NCBI GenBank assembly: GCA_049840475.1
Contig: JASGKX010000001.1
Span: 992,001-1,056,000 of the forward strand
DNA from: JBGVSA01 sp049840475
Lineage (GTDB): Bacteria > Pseudomonadota > Gammaproteobacteria > Burkholderiales > Rhodocyclaceae
DNA length: 64,000 bases
Direction: 5' to 3'
Both the position numbers and the translations under genes were made by a program. Below are positions 33,651 through 41,099 of this stretch, piece after piece. The number at the start of each line of letters is the position of its first letter. Within the stretch, counting starts at the first letter, position 1. The notes below the pieces were generated by a model that saw nothing but the letters and a program-made list of their open reading frames with translations, made no database searches and was not told the origin of the DNA.

Positions 33651-34639
33651 GCGCCTCCATCAAAGCTCTGCGGGTGGCCATCCAAACCTGCGAAATTCCG
33701 CACCCCGCCTATGTTGAACACCTCAAGCCGCTGCGTTTCCGCATCGACGACGCACTGGATGGAGCCGCCAGTCGTATCGAGCGGGTGATGGGACCGTCAC
33801 GCGTTGGCAAGTCCATGCTCATCAACACCCTGCAACGGGATTTTCCGGAAACCCGAAGCGAAGGGCGACGCCGCGTGCCGTTGCTGGTTGTACGACTCGA
33901 GACGGGGGTGTCACCCAAGCTCTTGCCGTCGAGTGTGCTGAAGGCGCTGGGCTTGCCCGTGCAAGGCAAGCTGACGTCAGCGGCCATCTACGAACGCATG
34001 GTGAGCCAGCTGAAGCTGGCGGGTACGCGTGTCCTCATATTCGAAGAGGCGAGTCACCTGGTGGACCACGGTTCTCGCGTGCCACCCCGAGCGGCTGCCG
34101 ACTGGTTCAAGTCGCTTGCCGAGACACTCGACCTCACACTGTTGATGTTCGGCGTGCCGCGTCTCGAGCGTCTCTTTGCTTGCAACGAGCAGCTCCGTCT
34201 GCGCGCTTCGGCGCCACGTCACTTCCTGCCTTACGACTCGCGCCTCGCCGGGGACATGCAGGCGTTCCACACCTGTGTGGCGACCTACGCAAAGATGTTT
34301 CGGGATGCCTGCTATCCGATAGACCTGTCGGCTGCCGCCCTGACCTACCAGTGCTATCTGCTGACGGGTGGGCTCATTGGCGTGTTGAGCCGTTTCATGG
34401 AAGAGCTTGCCGCTCAGATGACGCATACAGCGCCACGCTCGCTGAACTTTGCAGATTGCCTGGCTGCAGCCCGAGCTATCGAGGCGGCGGGCTCTCGGCA
34501 TTGTCCGGGCTTTGCTCGCCCCGACGTGATTTACCACGAGGTCTCACCCGCGTTCCTGCATCAGGCCTTCGTGCAGGTGATGAATGACAACGAATTTGCA
34601 GTGCCTGTCATTCGTGACGCGGAAGGAGCGTTCGCATGA
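33647..34639 (+). CDS. tnsC: Tn7-like AAA+ regulator TnsC
   Basis: 330-residue AAA+ ATPase that polymerises on target DNA and licenses the transposase. Walker A is GPSRVGKS at 49-56. The Walker B strand reads RVLIFEEASHLVD near 127-139, with FEE in place of the commoner IDE. A downstream FGVPRLERLFACNEQLRLR segment holds sensor and arginine-finger candidates. A GTG start at 33647 overlaps the tnsB stop and is preceded by GGAGG. The length is shorter than Tn7 TnsC (about 555) and closer to minimal TnsC/TniB types. Confidence 0.9.
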   Translation: MSASIKALRVAIQTCEIPHPAYVEHLKPLRFRIDDALDGAASRIERVMGPSRVGKSMLINTLQRDFPETRSEGRRRVPLLVVRLETGVSPKLLPSSVLKALGLPVQGKLTSAAIYERMVSQLKLAGTRVLIFEEASHLVDHGSRVPPRAAADWFKSLAETLDLTLLMFGVPRLERLFACNEQLRLRASAPRHFLPYDSRLAGDMQAFHTCVATYAKMFRDACYPIDLSAAALTYQCYLLTGGLIGVLSRFMEELAAQMTHTAPRSLNFADCLAAARAIEAAGSRHCPGFARPDVIYHEVSPAFLHQAFVQVMNDNEFAVPVIRDAEGAFA

Positions 34640-36513
34640 GCCTGATTGTGACCTACGCCCCACACCAGGACGAGTCGAGTCTGGGCTATTACCGCCGGCT
34701 GGCTGCCGACAATATGCTGTCGGACTGGCGTGAGCTTGCGGACCTGGTGGCCGGGGCACACAGCCGGAGCGCGTTACTCCAGGCTGATGCTTCAGTGCTG
34801 GCAGACCTGCTGGGCCTTGAGCCTGCGTGGACGCATGCCGCGAGTCAGCAGGAGGCGCGCGCGCGTGTCTGGGGCGGTCTGCAGCGTCTGCAGGGCGATG
34901 CCGTCTGCCCGGTGTGTCTGGCGCAATCCGGGCACCTGCGCCACGCCTGGGAGCATGCCTATGTCACGGCCTGTCCCCATCATCGCATTCAACTCGTTGA
35001 CCGCTGCGACGTGTGCGGCGAGTGGCTCTCGCCGCACCGTACCCATATCGACCGCTGCGCGTGTGGCCACGACCTCAGGGAGCTGCCGCGCGTGCCATCG
35101 AGCCCCGCGCAGCATTGGCTGTCGGCGCTCATCGGGAGCGCGGGCCGGACTTCCGGTGGCATCGCACCGACGGTGAAGAGCGTGGACATCCCGGCGCTGG
35201 CTTCGCTTGTCCGAACGCTGTGTCGCTTCGCGGACCCGACGCAGCCCGCGCTGCGTCAGCGTGCGACGGCGCCACGGTCCGTAGCGGAAGCGGTCGAGCT
35301 GCTGGCACCGCTTGAGCCTTTGCTCGCCGATTGGCCCGCTGGATTCGAGGCGCATGTCGCGCAGCGGATTGCCGTGGGCAAGCCTGAGGCGAGAACGCTC
35401 AACATGCGGCTTGGGCCCTGGTACATCGAGCTGCGCAAACGCTGTCAGGGCACGGCGCTTGAGCCCTTCCTGCAAGTCGTCATCGACGTTGCAGCCGTGC
35501 AGTTCGACGGCATCCTCGGGCTCGATTCGGCCAAGACGATGGCGCAGGACGCGACCGAGCATATGCGGGCCGCTGACGCTGCCAAAGCGATGGGAGTCAG
35601 CGTGTCCCGCCTGCAGGAATGCCTGCCGACTGGGGGGTGCGCGTACCGAACCCGTCGCCTGGGTACGCGTGGAATGGTTTATGAAATTCCGCGTGCTGAG
35701 GTCGCGCGCATCCAGCAGCAGCGCAGCGAATGGATAAGCAGCGTTGAGGCCTGTGAGTTGGCGGGCGTGTCACCGTCGGTGCTCTCGCACATGATGGCCG
35801 CCGACGTCATTCGCGCTGACGCGAACTGGCGCCATGACCTCCTCAAGGGCGGGCCGGTGGAGCGTCGCTCTCTGCTTGAACTCTTCGAGCGCGTTCGCGA
35901 AGCGGCTGAGCCTGGCGGCTTCGATGGTGACGACGAAACGCTCACCTGGGCGGGGCTGACCAGCCGGCGGATGGGTGACAAACAGGCCATCCAATCGGCG
36001 ATGCGGGCCATCGCTGATGGCCAGGTGAAGGCAGTCGTCTCCGCGCGTCGTTTGGGAGACATGGTGTTCTTGCGAACGGATGTCGCGGAATACTTTGGTA
36101 CGCCCTTGCTGGAAGCAGGCCTGTCGATTCAGCAGCTCGCCAAAACCACGGGTTGGAAGTGGGAGAGCATTGCCTACTGGATTGACTCAGGGCTCCTGGC
36201 GTCCGAGACCATCCGGCTGCGCGGCAAGCCCTGCCGAGTCGTGTTGCCGCATCAGCTGCTTGCTTTCCGCCAGGCTTACCTGCCGCTCGCGGACCTTGCG
36301 CGTGGCATGGGGACCAAGTCTTCGGCGCTGGCGAAACTGTTGTCCGGTGTGTCGCTGGTGGGAGCTCGACCACTGCCCGGAGGCGCGTCACGCGGTGGGC
36401 TGATTCCGGTCGCGGAGTTGGGACGACTTGCGGTGTTGGGGGCGCGGGCAGGGCAGGACTTGTTCGTCTCCGACGCACCCCTCGACTCAGCGTGCCAAGC
36501 TGAATTGCAATGA
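34636..36513 (+). CDS. tniQ: TniQ/TnsD-family target-selection protein
   Basis: 625-residue targeting protein. The N-terminal TniQ domain has PHQDESSLGYYRRLAADN, then a zinc-finger array (CPVC, ACPHH, RCDVCGEW, RCACGHDL). The remaining 450 residues hold repeated winged or HTH-like segments, for example AAKAMGVSVSRLQE, ACELAGVSPSVLSHMM and LAKTTGWKWESIAYWIDSG, which read as tandem DNA-binding modules. The size exceeds Tn7 TnsD and is far larger than the short TniQ of CRISPR-associated transposons. Sequence-specific attachment-site recognition is therefore likely. ATGA overlap with tnsC. Confidence 0.88.
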   Translation: MSLIVTYAPHQDESSLGYYRRLAADNMLSDWRELADLVAGAHSRSALLQADASVLADLLGLEPAWTHAASQQEARARVWGGLQRLQGDAVCPVCLAQSGHLRHAWEHAYVTACPHHRIQLVDRCDVCGEWLSPHRTHIDRCACGHDLRELPRVPSSPAQHWLSALIGSAGRTSGGIAPTVKSVDIPALASLVRTLCRFADPTQPALRQRATAPRSVAEAVELLAPLEPLLADWPAGFEAHVAQRIAVGKPEARTLNMRLGPWYIELRKRCQGTALEPFLQVVIDVAAVQFDGILGLDSAKTMAQDATEHMRAADAAKAMGVSVSRLQECLPTGGCAYRTRRLGTRGMVYEIPRAEVARIQQQRSEWISSVEACELAGVSPSVLSHMMAADVIRADANWRHDLLKGGPVERRSLLELFERVREAAEPGGFDGDDETLTWAGLTSRRMGDKQAIQSAMRAIADGQVKAVVSARRLGDMVFLRTDVAEYFGTPLLEAGLSIQQLAKTTGWKWESIAYWIDSGLLASETIRLRGKPCRVVLPHQLLAFRQAYLPLADLARGMGTKSSALAKLLSGVSLVGARPLPGGASRGGLIPVAELGRLAVLGARAGQDLFVSDAPLDSACQAELQ

Positions 36514-36528
36514 GATGAAGAGGGCGTC

Positions 36529-36708
36529 ATGACAGACCAGAAACAGCCAGATGACTTAGACGAAGCGAAACAGGCGAGCAAACGTCGATTGCTTGAAAAG
36601 CTGGAGGCCTCGTACAAAGAAGGAAGACTCAAGCCGGTCAGTCCATCAGCAAAGCCGGTCACCGTACTCGTTCGCGTCTTGCCTCGCACGACAAAGCCGA
36701 AGCCCTGA
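36529..36708 (+). CDS. Small protein following tniQ, 59 residues
   Basis: Short open frame beginning MTDQKQPDDLDEAKQASKRR, 16 bases after the tniQ stop, with GAAGAGGG as a plausible ribosome site. It is highly charged: an acidic start, a helical middle (KRRLLEKLEASYKEGRLKP) and a basic, Pro-rich tail. No family is recognised. Its position as a fifth gene of the tns operon suggests an accessory transposition factor, but it could also be chance coding. Confidence 0.45.
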   Translation: MTDQKQPDDLDEAKQASKRRLLEKLEASYKEGRLKPVSPSAKPVTVLVRVLPRTTKPKP

Positions 36709-36822
36709 ACATTCATGCGCACTTATTCCTTTTGGGTACGCAAACCCGCCAGCGCTATCTGCCGCTTGCCGACCCTGAGCACGCGAAGGGCGGGACTCGA
36801 ACGCCCGGTTCCAAAGAGCGCG

Positions 36823-37473
36823 CTAGGCTTGGCCGATGATGGGCAGAACGTCCGCAAACGATTCGTGCATTTGCCGAACCGGCGCCATGTTCTCGGGCAT
36901 CCCTGTCAGGATGGATTGCAGCTGCGCACACAAGGCCACCAGGGCGTTGGCGTTGCGGGTGACGTCGTAGATGAGTTGCTCCGGATAGCCGGTCAGCGTT
37001 CGTGCCAGTGGATGCAGACCACCGTGCGTGTAGCTGTTCATCGCCTTCCAGGTCACGTCTTTATACCCACGCAGCTGCGCCACGATGGCAGCGGGCGCTT
37101 CCGGGGCGGCCTCCAGTGCTTTGAGCATGTCGGCGAGCCCCAGACCCTCGTTGGCTTGCCTGGCGCTCTCCGTGGTCAGCGGTTCTGCGAACTTCGCGAC
37201 CCAATTGTCATTGGCGGCGTGGAGCAGCCAGATTCCGCGAACGAGACATTCAAACTGGCATCTGAGCAGTGCAATACCGGAAGCAAATTGCCCTGCTTCA
37301 AACAGCAGCATGGCACTGACGGCATGCTCCAGCGACAAGATGCCGGACTGAAACGCCACGACGAAACGTTCGCCCGGTGCCGGCGTGAGCGTTGCAACAT
37401 GGTGCAGGACAGCTTCATGAAACTGTGCCGTGCGCGCGACATGCGTCTGAAAAGTATCGGAAGCCATGAACAC
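36823..37473 (-). CDS. DUF6988-like hypothetical protein with HEPN-like features
   Basis: 216-residue all-helical soluble protein. The block LLRCQFECLVRGIWLLHAAND in the middle and KAMNSYTHGGLHPLARTLTGYP later resemble the uncharacterised DUF6988 group, whose helix pattern recalls HEPN proteins. No clear RxxxxH RNase motif is visible, so ribonuclease activity is not claimed. The gene lies just past the transposition operon in the opposite direction, where cargo would be expected. Confidence 0.65.
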   Translation of the reverse strand: MFMASDTFQTHVARTAQFHEAVLHHVATLTPAPGERFVVAFQSGILSLEHAVSAMLLFEAGQFASGIALLRCQFECLVRGIWLLHAANDNWVAKFAEPLTTESARQANEGLGLADMLKALEAAPEAPAAIVAQLRGYKDVTWKAMNSYTHGGLHPLARTLTGYPEQLIYDVTRNANALVALCAQLQSILTGMPENMAPVRQMHESFADVLPIIGQA

Positions 37474-37555
37474 CGAACCATCGGGAGATTGAGCACGATG
37501 TCATCTTATCGGTGTCGGCGTTTGGCGTGCATTTGTACGTGGGGGAGTAGCGAGC

Positions 37556-38218
37556 ATGACGCATGAGGGTTCTTCGGTGACGGTGGCCGGCATAGACATC
37601 GGCGGCACGCGAAAGGGCTGCCATCTGGTCATCCTGCGCGGGCGTGAGGTGCTCAGTTGCGTCCACAGCGGCGACCCCGCCTTGTTGGCGCAGCGGTGCA
37701 ACGAATTCGAGGTTAGCGCCGTCGGCGTTGACTCACCCTGCCTGTGGAGCCCGCGTGGTACGGGGCGCGTCGCAGAGCGGGCTTTGGCGCGCGAGCGGAT
37801 ATTCTCGTTCTCGACCCCGACGAGAGCGCATGCCGAATCGAGCCTGTCGGGCTTCTATGGCTGGATGTTCAACGGCGAGCGGGTGCATCAGGCGTTGGCC
37901 GCGACGCACCCGCTCCAGACAGAAACCCGCTACGGTGGGGGTAAGGTCTGCTTTGAGACCTTTCCGCATGCCGTCACCTGCGCGCTGCTCGGCACCCACG
38001 TCGCTTCCGCCAAACGAAAACGCGTGCAGCGGCGCCAACTACTCGAGGACCTGGGGGTGGAGACGCGTCCGCTCAAATCCATCGACGCGCTGGATGCGGC
38101 ACTGTGCGCTATCACCGCGGAATATCTTCTGCTCGGACAGACCCGCGCTTACGGTGACGCAGAAGGGGGTTACATTTTTGTGCCCGGCGGAAATTCATGT
38201 GAGAAGGAGCTGAGATGA
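37556..38218 (+). CDS. DUF429 family protein
   Basis: 220-residue protein with an RNase-H-like fold signature. The N-terminal strand-turn is VAGIDIGGTRKGCHLVIL, VGVDSPCLWSP is the second acidic strand, and the C-terminal SIDALDAALCAITAEYLL motif is the third conserved block with paired Asp residues. The family resembles nucleases or nucleotidyl enzymes of the RNase H superfamily but its reaction is unknown. It overlaps the following 93-residue gene in ATGA, making a two-gene unit. Confidence 0.8.
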   Translation: MTHEGSSVTVAGIDIGGTRKGCHLVILRGREVLSCVHSGDPALLAQRCNEFEVSAVGVDSPCLWSPRGTGRVAERALARERIFSFSTPTRAHAESSLSGFYGWMFNGERVHQALAATHPLQTETRYGGGKVCFETFPHAVTCALLGTHVASAKRKRVQRRQLLEDLGVETRPLKSIDALDAALCAITAEYLLLGQTRAYGDAEGGYIFVPGGNSCEKELR

Positions 38219-38496
38219 GCAGCAAGACCAGCATCAAATGGCGAGACCGCGCGCTAGACCAGCCGGGCTTCGATTTGTACGAGGACGTGCTGGATGGATT
38301 GATTGTCAAAGATGGCGTGATTTCTGAAGACGACTCGCGGGAACCCCCGGTCTATCTCCGTCTTGAAGGGGTCCAGGTTCAGCTGGAGACACTGGACGGG
38401 CCGGGTGTGTCCCTGACTGTGAAGATGCCACGCGAGACGGCGCGTGCGTTGGGCCTGCTTCCGTTGGGGGGCGAGCCATCTGCGCCAACGCAGTAG
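38215..38496 (+). CDS. Hypothetical protein coupled to the DUF429 gene, 93 residues
   Basis: Small acidic protein starting MSSKTSIKWRDRALDQPGFDLYEDVLDG, with alternating strand-like stretches (VYLRLEGVQVQLETL, VSLTVKMPRETARALGL) and no membrane segment. I do not recognise a family. The ATG overlaps the DUF429 stop and is preceded by GAAGGAG, so it is translated with that gene and is probably a partner, inhibitor or adaptor. Confidence 0.7.
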   Translation: MSSKTSIKWRDRALDQPGFDLYEDVLDGLIVKDGVISEDDSREPPVYLRLEGVQVQLETLDGPGVSLTVKMPRETARALGLLPLGGEPSAPTQ

Positions 38497-39235
38497 GTTT
38501 TCGCTGTAGGCGGCCAATTCCACGCGCTATCGCGCATCGCCCATTGACGTCCTGCAGCTACTGATGGATAGGAGAGCGCTGATAACAGGTAACCGCTTTG
38601 AATCCCCCCCCGGGAGGACTGGGTACCTGGCGCTATGTTGATTCCTGGTTCGTTCGAGCCTTGGGCTACTAATGTCAAATGGCTCAGCCTTAAAAGCAGA
38701 TGCACACCTGCACAACCTGCCTACGGGTGGTGAAGGCTGAGCCTAGCCCTCCCTGGCGGATTGCCCGGGATGCGCCTTCACTCAGTCGTCTCCCATTACT
38801 ACGGTATGGAGCCGGCCTCGCCCGACAGACTTGTGTTCCGCGCTTCTGTCTTCGCCGGCGCGCCGATTTCTCAGAACTTCCCCCCAGAGTCGGTCTCCCC
38901 TGCGCGCTGGTGGTCGGTGCCTCGTCCGCGCAGGCGGCAAGTTCGCTCCATCACCGACATCCATCTTCGGATGGGGCGGCCGACTAACCGGCGGCGTGGC
39001 GCGCGGCGGTTTGCATGGAGCGGCTTGCCTTCTCGTATAGGCAAAGTTGAGCGCATGAGACGCACAGTGAAGCGTCGGCAAGGTGAGGGGGCTCGCAGGT
39101 AGCGAGCACCTTGCTGACGGCGGCTCTGTCACCACGTAACAACAGGCAATATTTTGCCGTTTAAATGCATTTTCTGCTCATAAGCGGCAGAATACTGCCT
39201 GTTGTAATGAGGCGAGCGCGGAAACGGAGGGTGAA
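38497..39235. other. Gene-free 739-base region in the transposon cargo
   Basis: No convincing gene: frames here lack ribosome sites, have arginine- and proline-rich composition, and resemble no family. Several short hairpins occur, such as GGCTCGCAGGTAGCGAGC near 39088-39107. A C8 run lies near 38603. The right end holds the paired palindromes at 39139-39205. A structured RNA or the decayed remains of a gene are both possible. Confidence 0.5.
39139..39205. promoter_or_regulatory. Paired palindromes upstream of the XRE regulator
   Basis: Two 14-bp palindromes, GGCAATATTTTGCC (39145-39158) and GGCAGAATACTGCC (39186-39199), have starts 41 bases apart. They lie inside a wider inverted repeat with arms ACAACAGGCA (39139) and TGCCTGTTGT (39196). 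They sit just upstream of the XRE gene, a typical autoregulatory operator pair spaced about four helical turns apart. Confidence 0.7.
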
Positions 39236-39553
39236 TTGGCAACGACAAACGATGTTCAAACGCCAGCCGAGATGGAAGTAACGCTTGGGGAGCGACTGAA
39301 GACGCTACGTGTCCACAAGAATCTCGAACAGGCGGCACTCGCTGGGCGCGCGGGTATCTCCGTGCGAACCTTGCGCAACCTGGAGAACGGGAGCGGTTCG
39401 TCCTTGCGTACGCTCATCGAGGTCGTGCGCGCTTTGGGTCGAACGTCATGGTTCGAGACGATTGCGCCTGTTCCTACGATAAATCCGCTCGCGCTGACGC
39501 GAACTGCGGCGCCGCGGCAGCGTGCAAGCAAGCCGAGAGGCAAGAAATCATGA
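39236..39553 (+). CDS. XRE-family helix-turn-helix regulator, orphan HipB-like
   Basis: 105-residue protein with one XRE HTH (about 12-65): LGERLKTLRVHKNLEQAALAGRAGISVRTLRNLENG, followed by SSLRTLIEVVRALG. The basic tail ends RASKPRGKKS. A TTG start at 39236 follows GGAGG at a proper distance; an ATG at codon 13 is an alternative. Regulators of this shape commonly precede a HipA-like kinase toxin, but none follows here. The next 190 bases are non-coding, so the partner seems to be lost. Operators upstream imply self-repression. Confidence 0.8.
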   Translation: MATTNDVQTPAEMEVTLGERLKTLRVHKNLEQAALAGRAGISVRTLRNLENGSGSSLRTLIEVVRALGRTSWFETIAPVPTINPLALTRTAAPRQRASKPRGKKS

Positions 39554-39743
39554 GAGCCGGAGCATGCTGTACCTGCGTTAGAGCGCCTCACTACAGGCTC
39601 AGTAGCAGGTACTTCCGCGAGCTGGCGCGGGGTGTGACAGGTCAGTTGTTCGCCTGAGAGGTCCTACAAGACCTCAGCCTTGGGTCGAACCGCGAACTCC
39701 GTTAGGAGAACAACGTTGGTCACGCGGCAGCTGGTGGTTCAGC

Positions 39744-40241
39744 CTAGCTGCGACCTCTTCTCTTTGGAGCGTCAGGTCTCGTCGTGAGAGTGGCCACCAC
39801 CGATGGATTGGCCTGCGTGAGTCGGTCCATCTCCACCTGATAGCCGTAGAGGCGATGCAAGCTCAAGGCAACCGCGGCAGACCGTGAGTATCCCCCTTCG
39901 CAATGAATGATGATGGTGTGAACCGATGCTGGCAGGCTCTCAACGAAGTCGAGGATGAGAGCGGCTTGGCCGGAGGTGAAGGCGTCGGCCAGCTTCTCCT
40001 TTGCCCGACGCGAGACTTCTGCCTGCCGAAAGTCGACATCCGCGAACTGCAGCCGCAGCAGCAAGCCGAACCCATCCAGGTTCGCCCGCGGTCGTTCCGG
40101 GGCAGTAATCGAAATGATTGCTACGGTCTCGAGACGAGGCAGTTGTTCCGCGTCCCCACGAGAGAGCGCAAAGACTTGCCGGCCGTTTGCAACTACCGGG
40201 TGGTATAACCTGCTGATAACGCTCTTCAACCGGGGCGACAT
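39744..40241 (-). CDS. Dual-specificity / tyrosine phosphatase-like protein
   Basis: 165-residue soluble protein with the cysteine phosphatase signature IIHCEGGYSRSAAVALSLHRLYG (HCx5R, with Cys followed by Glu-Gly-Gly-Tyr-Ser-Arg). An upstream aspartate-rich stretch (FADVDFRQAE) may offer the general acid. The ATG at 40241 (MSPRLKSVISRLYHPVV) is the natural start, and a longer open frame to 40415 has no family likeness. Small phosphatases like this recur in mobile DNA. The substrate is unknown. Confidence 0.75.
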   Translation of the reverse strand: MSPRLKSVISRLYHPVVANGRQVFALSRGDAEQLPRLETVAIISITAPERPRANLDGFGLLLRLQFADVDFRQAEVSRRAKEKLADAFTSGQAALILDFVESLPASVHTIIIHCEGGYSRSAAVALSLHRLYGYQVEMDRLTQANPSVVATLTTRPDAPKRRGRS

Positions 40242-40489
40242 GTCCAGCTCTCTATCACCATCCAATCCTCGATGATAAGGAGTTCTATACTTACATGGCC
40301 TATCTAGTGCGCCTTGAGAGGGACTCCGCGATAGGCCCTCCCTCAAAACTGATTGACACTGGCGGCCGATGGGGCTAGGATGGAATCCAGAAAAGCTACG
40401 TACGAGCGGGTGCACAAAACGTAGTGCCGCCTAGCATTGCTAGGTCCCACCTGGAGTGGGAGTCCCTTCGGGGTAGAGAGTCCCGCATG

Positions 40490-40514
40490 CAATGGCCACC
40501 TTTGGTGGCCATTG
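40490..40514. terminator. Strong hairpin after the 192-residue gene
   Basis: Perfect 11-bp stem CAATGGCCACC / GGTGGCCATTG with a TTT loop lies 6 bases beyond the stop of the minus-strand gene at 40521. No long T run follows on either strand, so it may act as a pause or RNA-stabilising hairpin as much as a terminator. Confidence 0.5.
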
Positions 40515-40520
40515 ACCTTT

Positions 40521-41099
40521 CTAGGGTTTGATTTTCCGGCCCTCGTGGGCCGCCTTCAGCAAGGTGTGCCAGCCAACTTTCTTGGCTTCACGTTGCCGCC
40601 TGCTCAGTCCATTGTCTAGCACGTAAGCAGATTGAATCCGGAGCAGCAAGCGACGGCCTCGGTGCTTGTCTTTCTCCACGTCAAAAAATACTGCGTAAGT
40701 TTCCTCGACCCCAGCTGCAGATTGCCGCTGCCAAGTCATGAAGTTTCGTTGTTCGTCGTTTGCGACGATAATTTTCCTCTGCGGCAGCTCATGGACCATG
40801 GTTCGCAATAGGTTTTGCGACCAGGCATAGCGCACGGGGTCCAGGACACGCTGTTCCGCACCGTCGTCATAAATCTCATCAGCGGGAATGGCTGCTCGCG
40901 GTCTGTCGTCCCACTTGAAGCTGTGCGTAAAGCAGTGGCATGAGAACAAAACCACGACGTCGGTAACGCCAATTCCTTCCAGCTCCACCTTGAAAGCAAA
41001 AGTCTTCAGGTGAGAAAAGTCCCACGCATCTCCTTTGAATGTGACAGGAACAAACCTCTCATGAGAATGCTCCGCCGGGACTTCTACAAGGTCAAACAC
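40521..41099 (-). CDS. Hypothetical protein of an uncharacterised mobile-element family
   Basis: About 192 residues from a GTG at 41099 (VFDLVEVPAEHSHERFVPVTFKGDAWDFSHL). The body carries VVVLFSCHCFTHSFK, then PADEIYDDGAEQRVLDPVRYAWSQ, then TYAVFFDVEKDKHRGRRLLLRIQSAYVLD, and ends KAAHEGRKIKP. Cys/His residues in the second block and the Asp/Glu-rich third block could bind metal. I recall this pattern only as uncharacterised proteins in accessory DNA. The start is uncertain because the frame stays open to 41444 upstream, but that part looks non-coding. Confidence 0.65.
   Translation of the reverse strand: MFDLVEVPAEHSHERFVPVTFKGDAWDFSHLKTFAFKVELEGIGVTDVVVLFSCHCFTHSFKWDDRPRAAIPADEIYDDGAEQRVLDPVRYAWSQNLLRTMVHELPQRKIIVANDEQRNFMTWQRQSAAGVEETYAVFFDVEKDKHRGRRLLLRIQSAYVLDNGLSRRQREAKKVGWHTLLKAAHEGRKIKP

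Noticed and set aside
30847..36708. CRISPR-associated transposon (CAST)
   Set aside because: No Cas gene and no direct-repeat array were found near tnsABC-tniQ, and the long TniQ fits protein-guided targeting.
38761..39102. 113-codon plus-strand frame in the cargo gap
   Set aside because: Arg/Pro-rich composition, no ribosome site and no conserved pattern; treated as non-coding.
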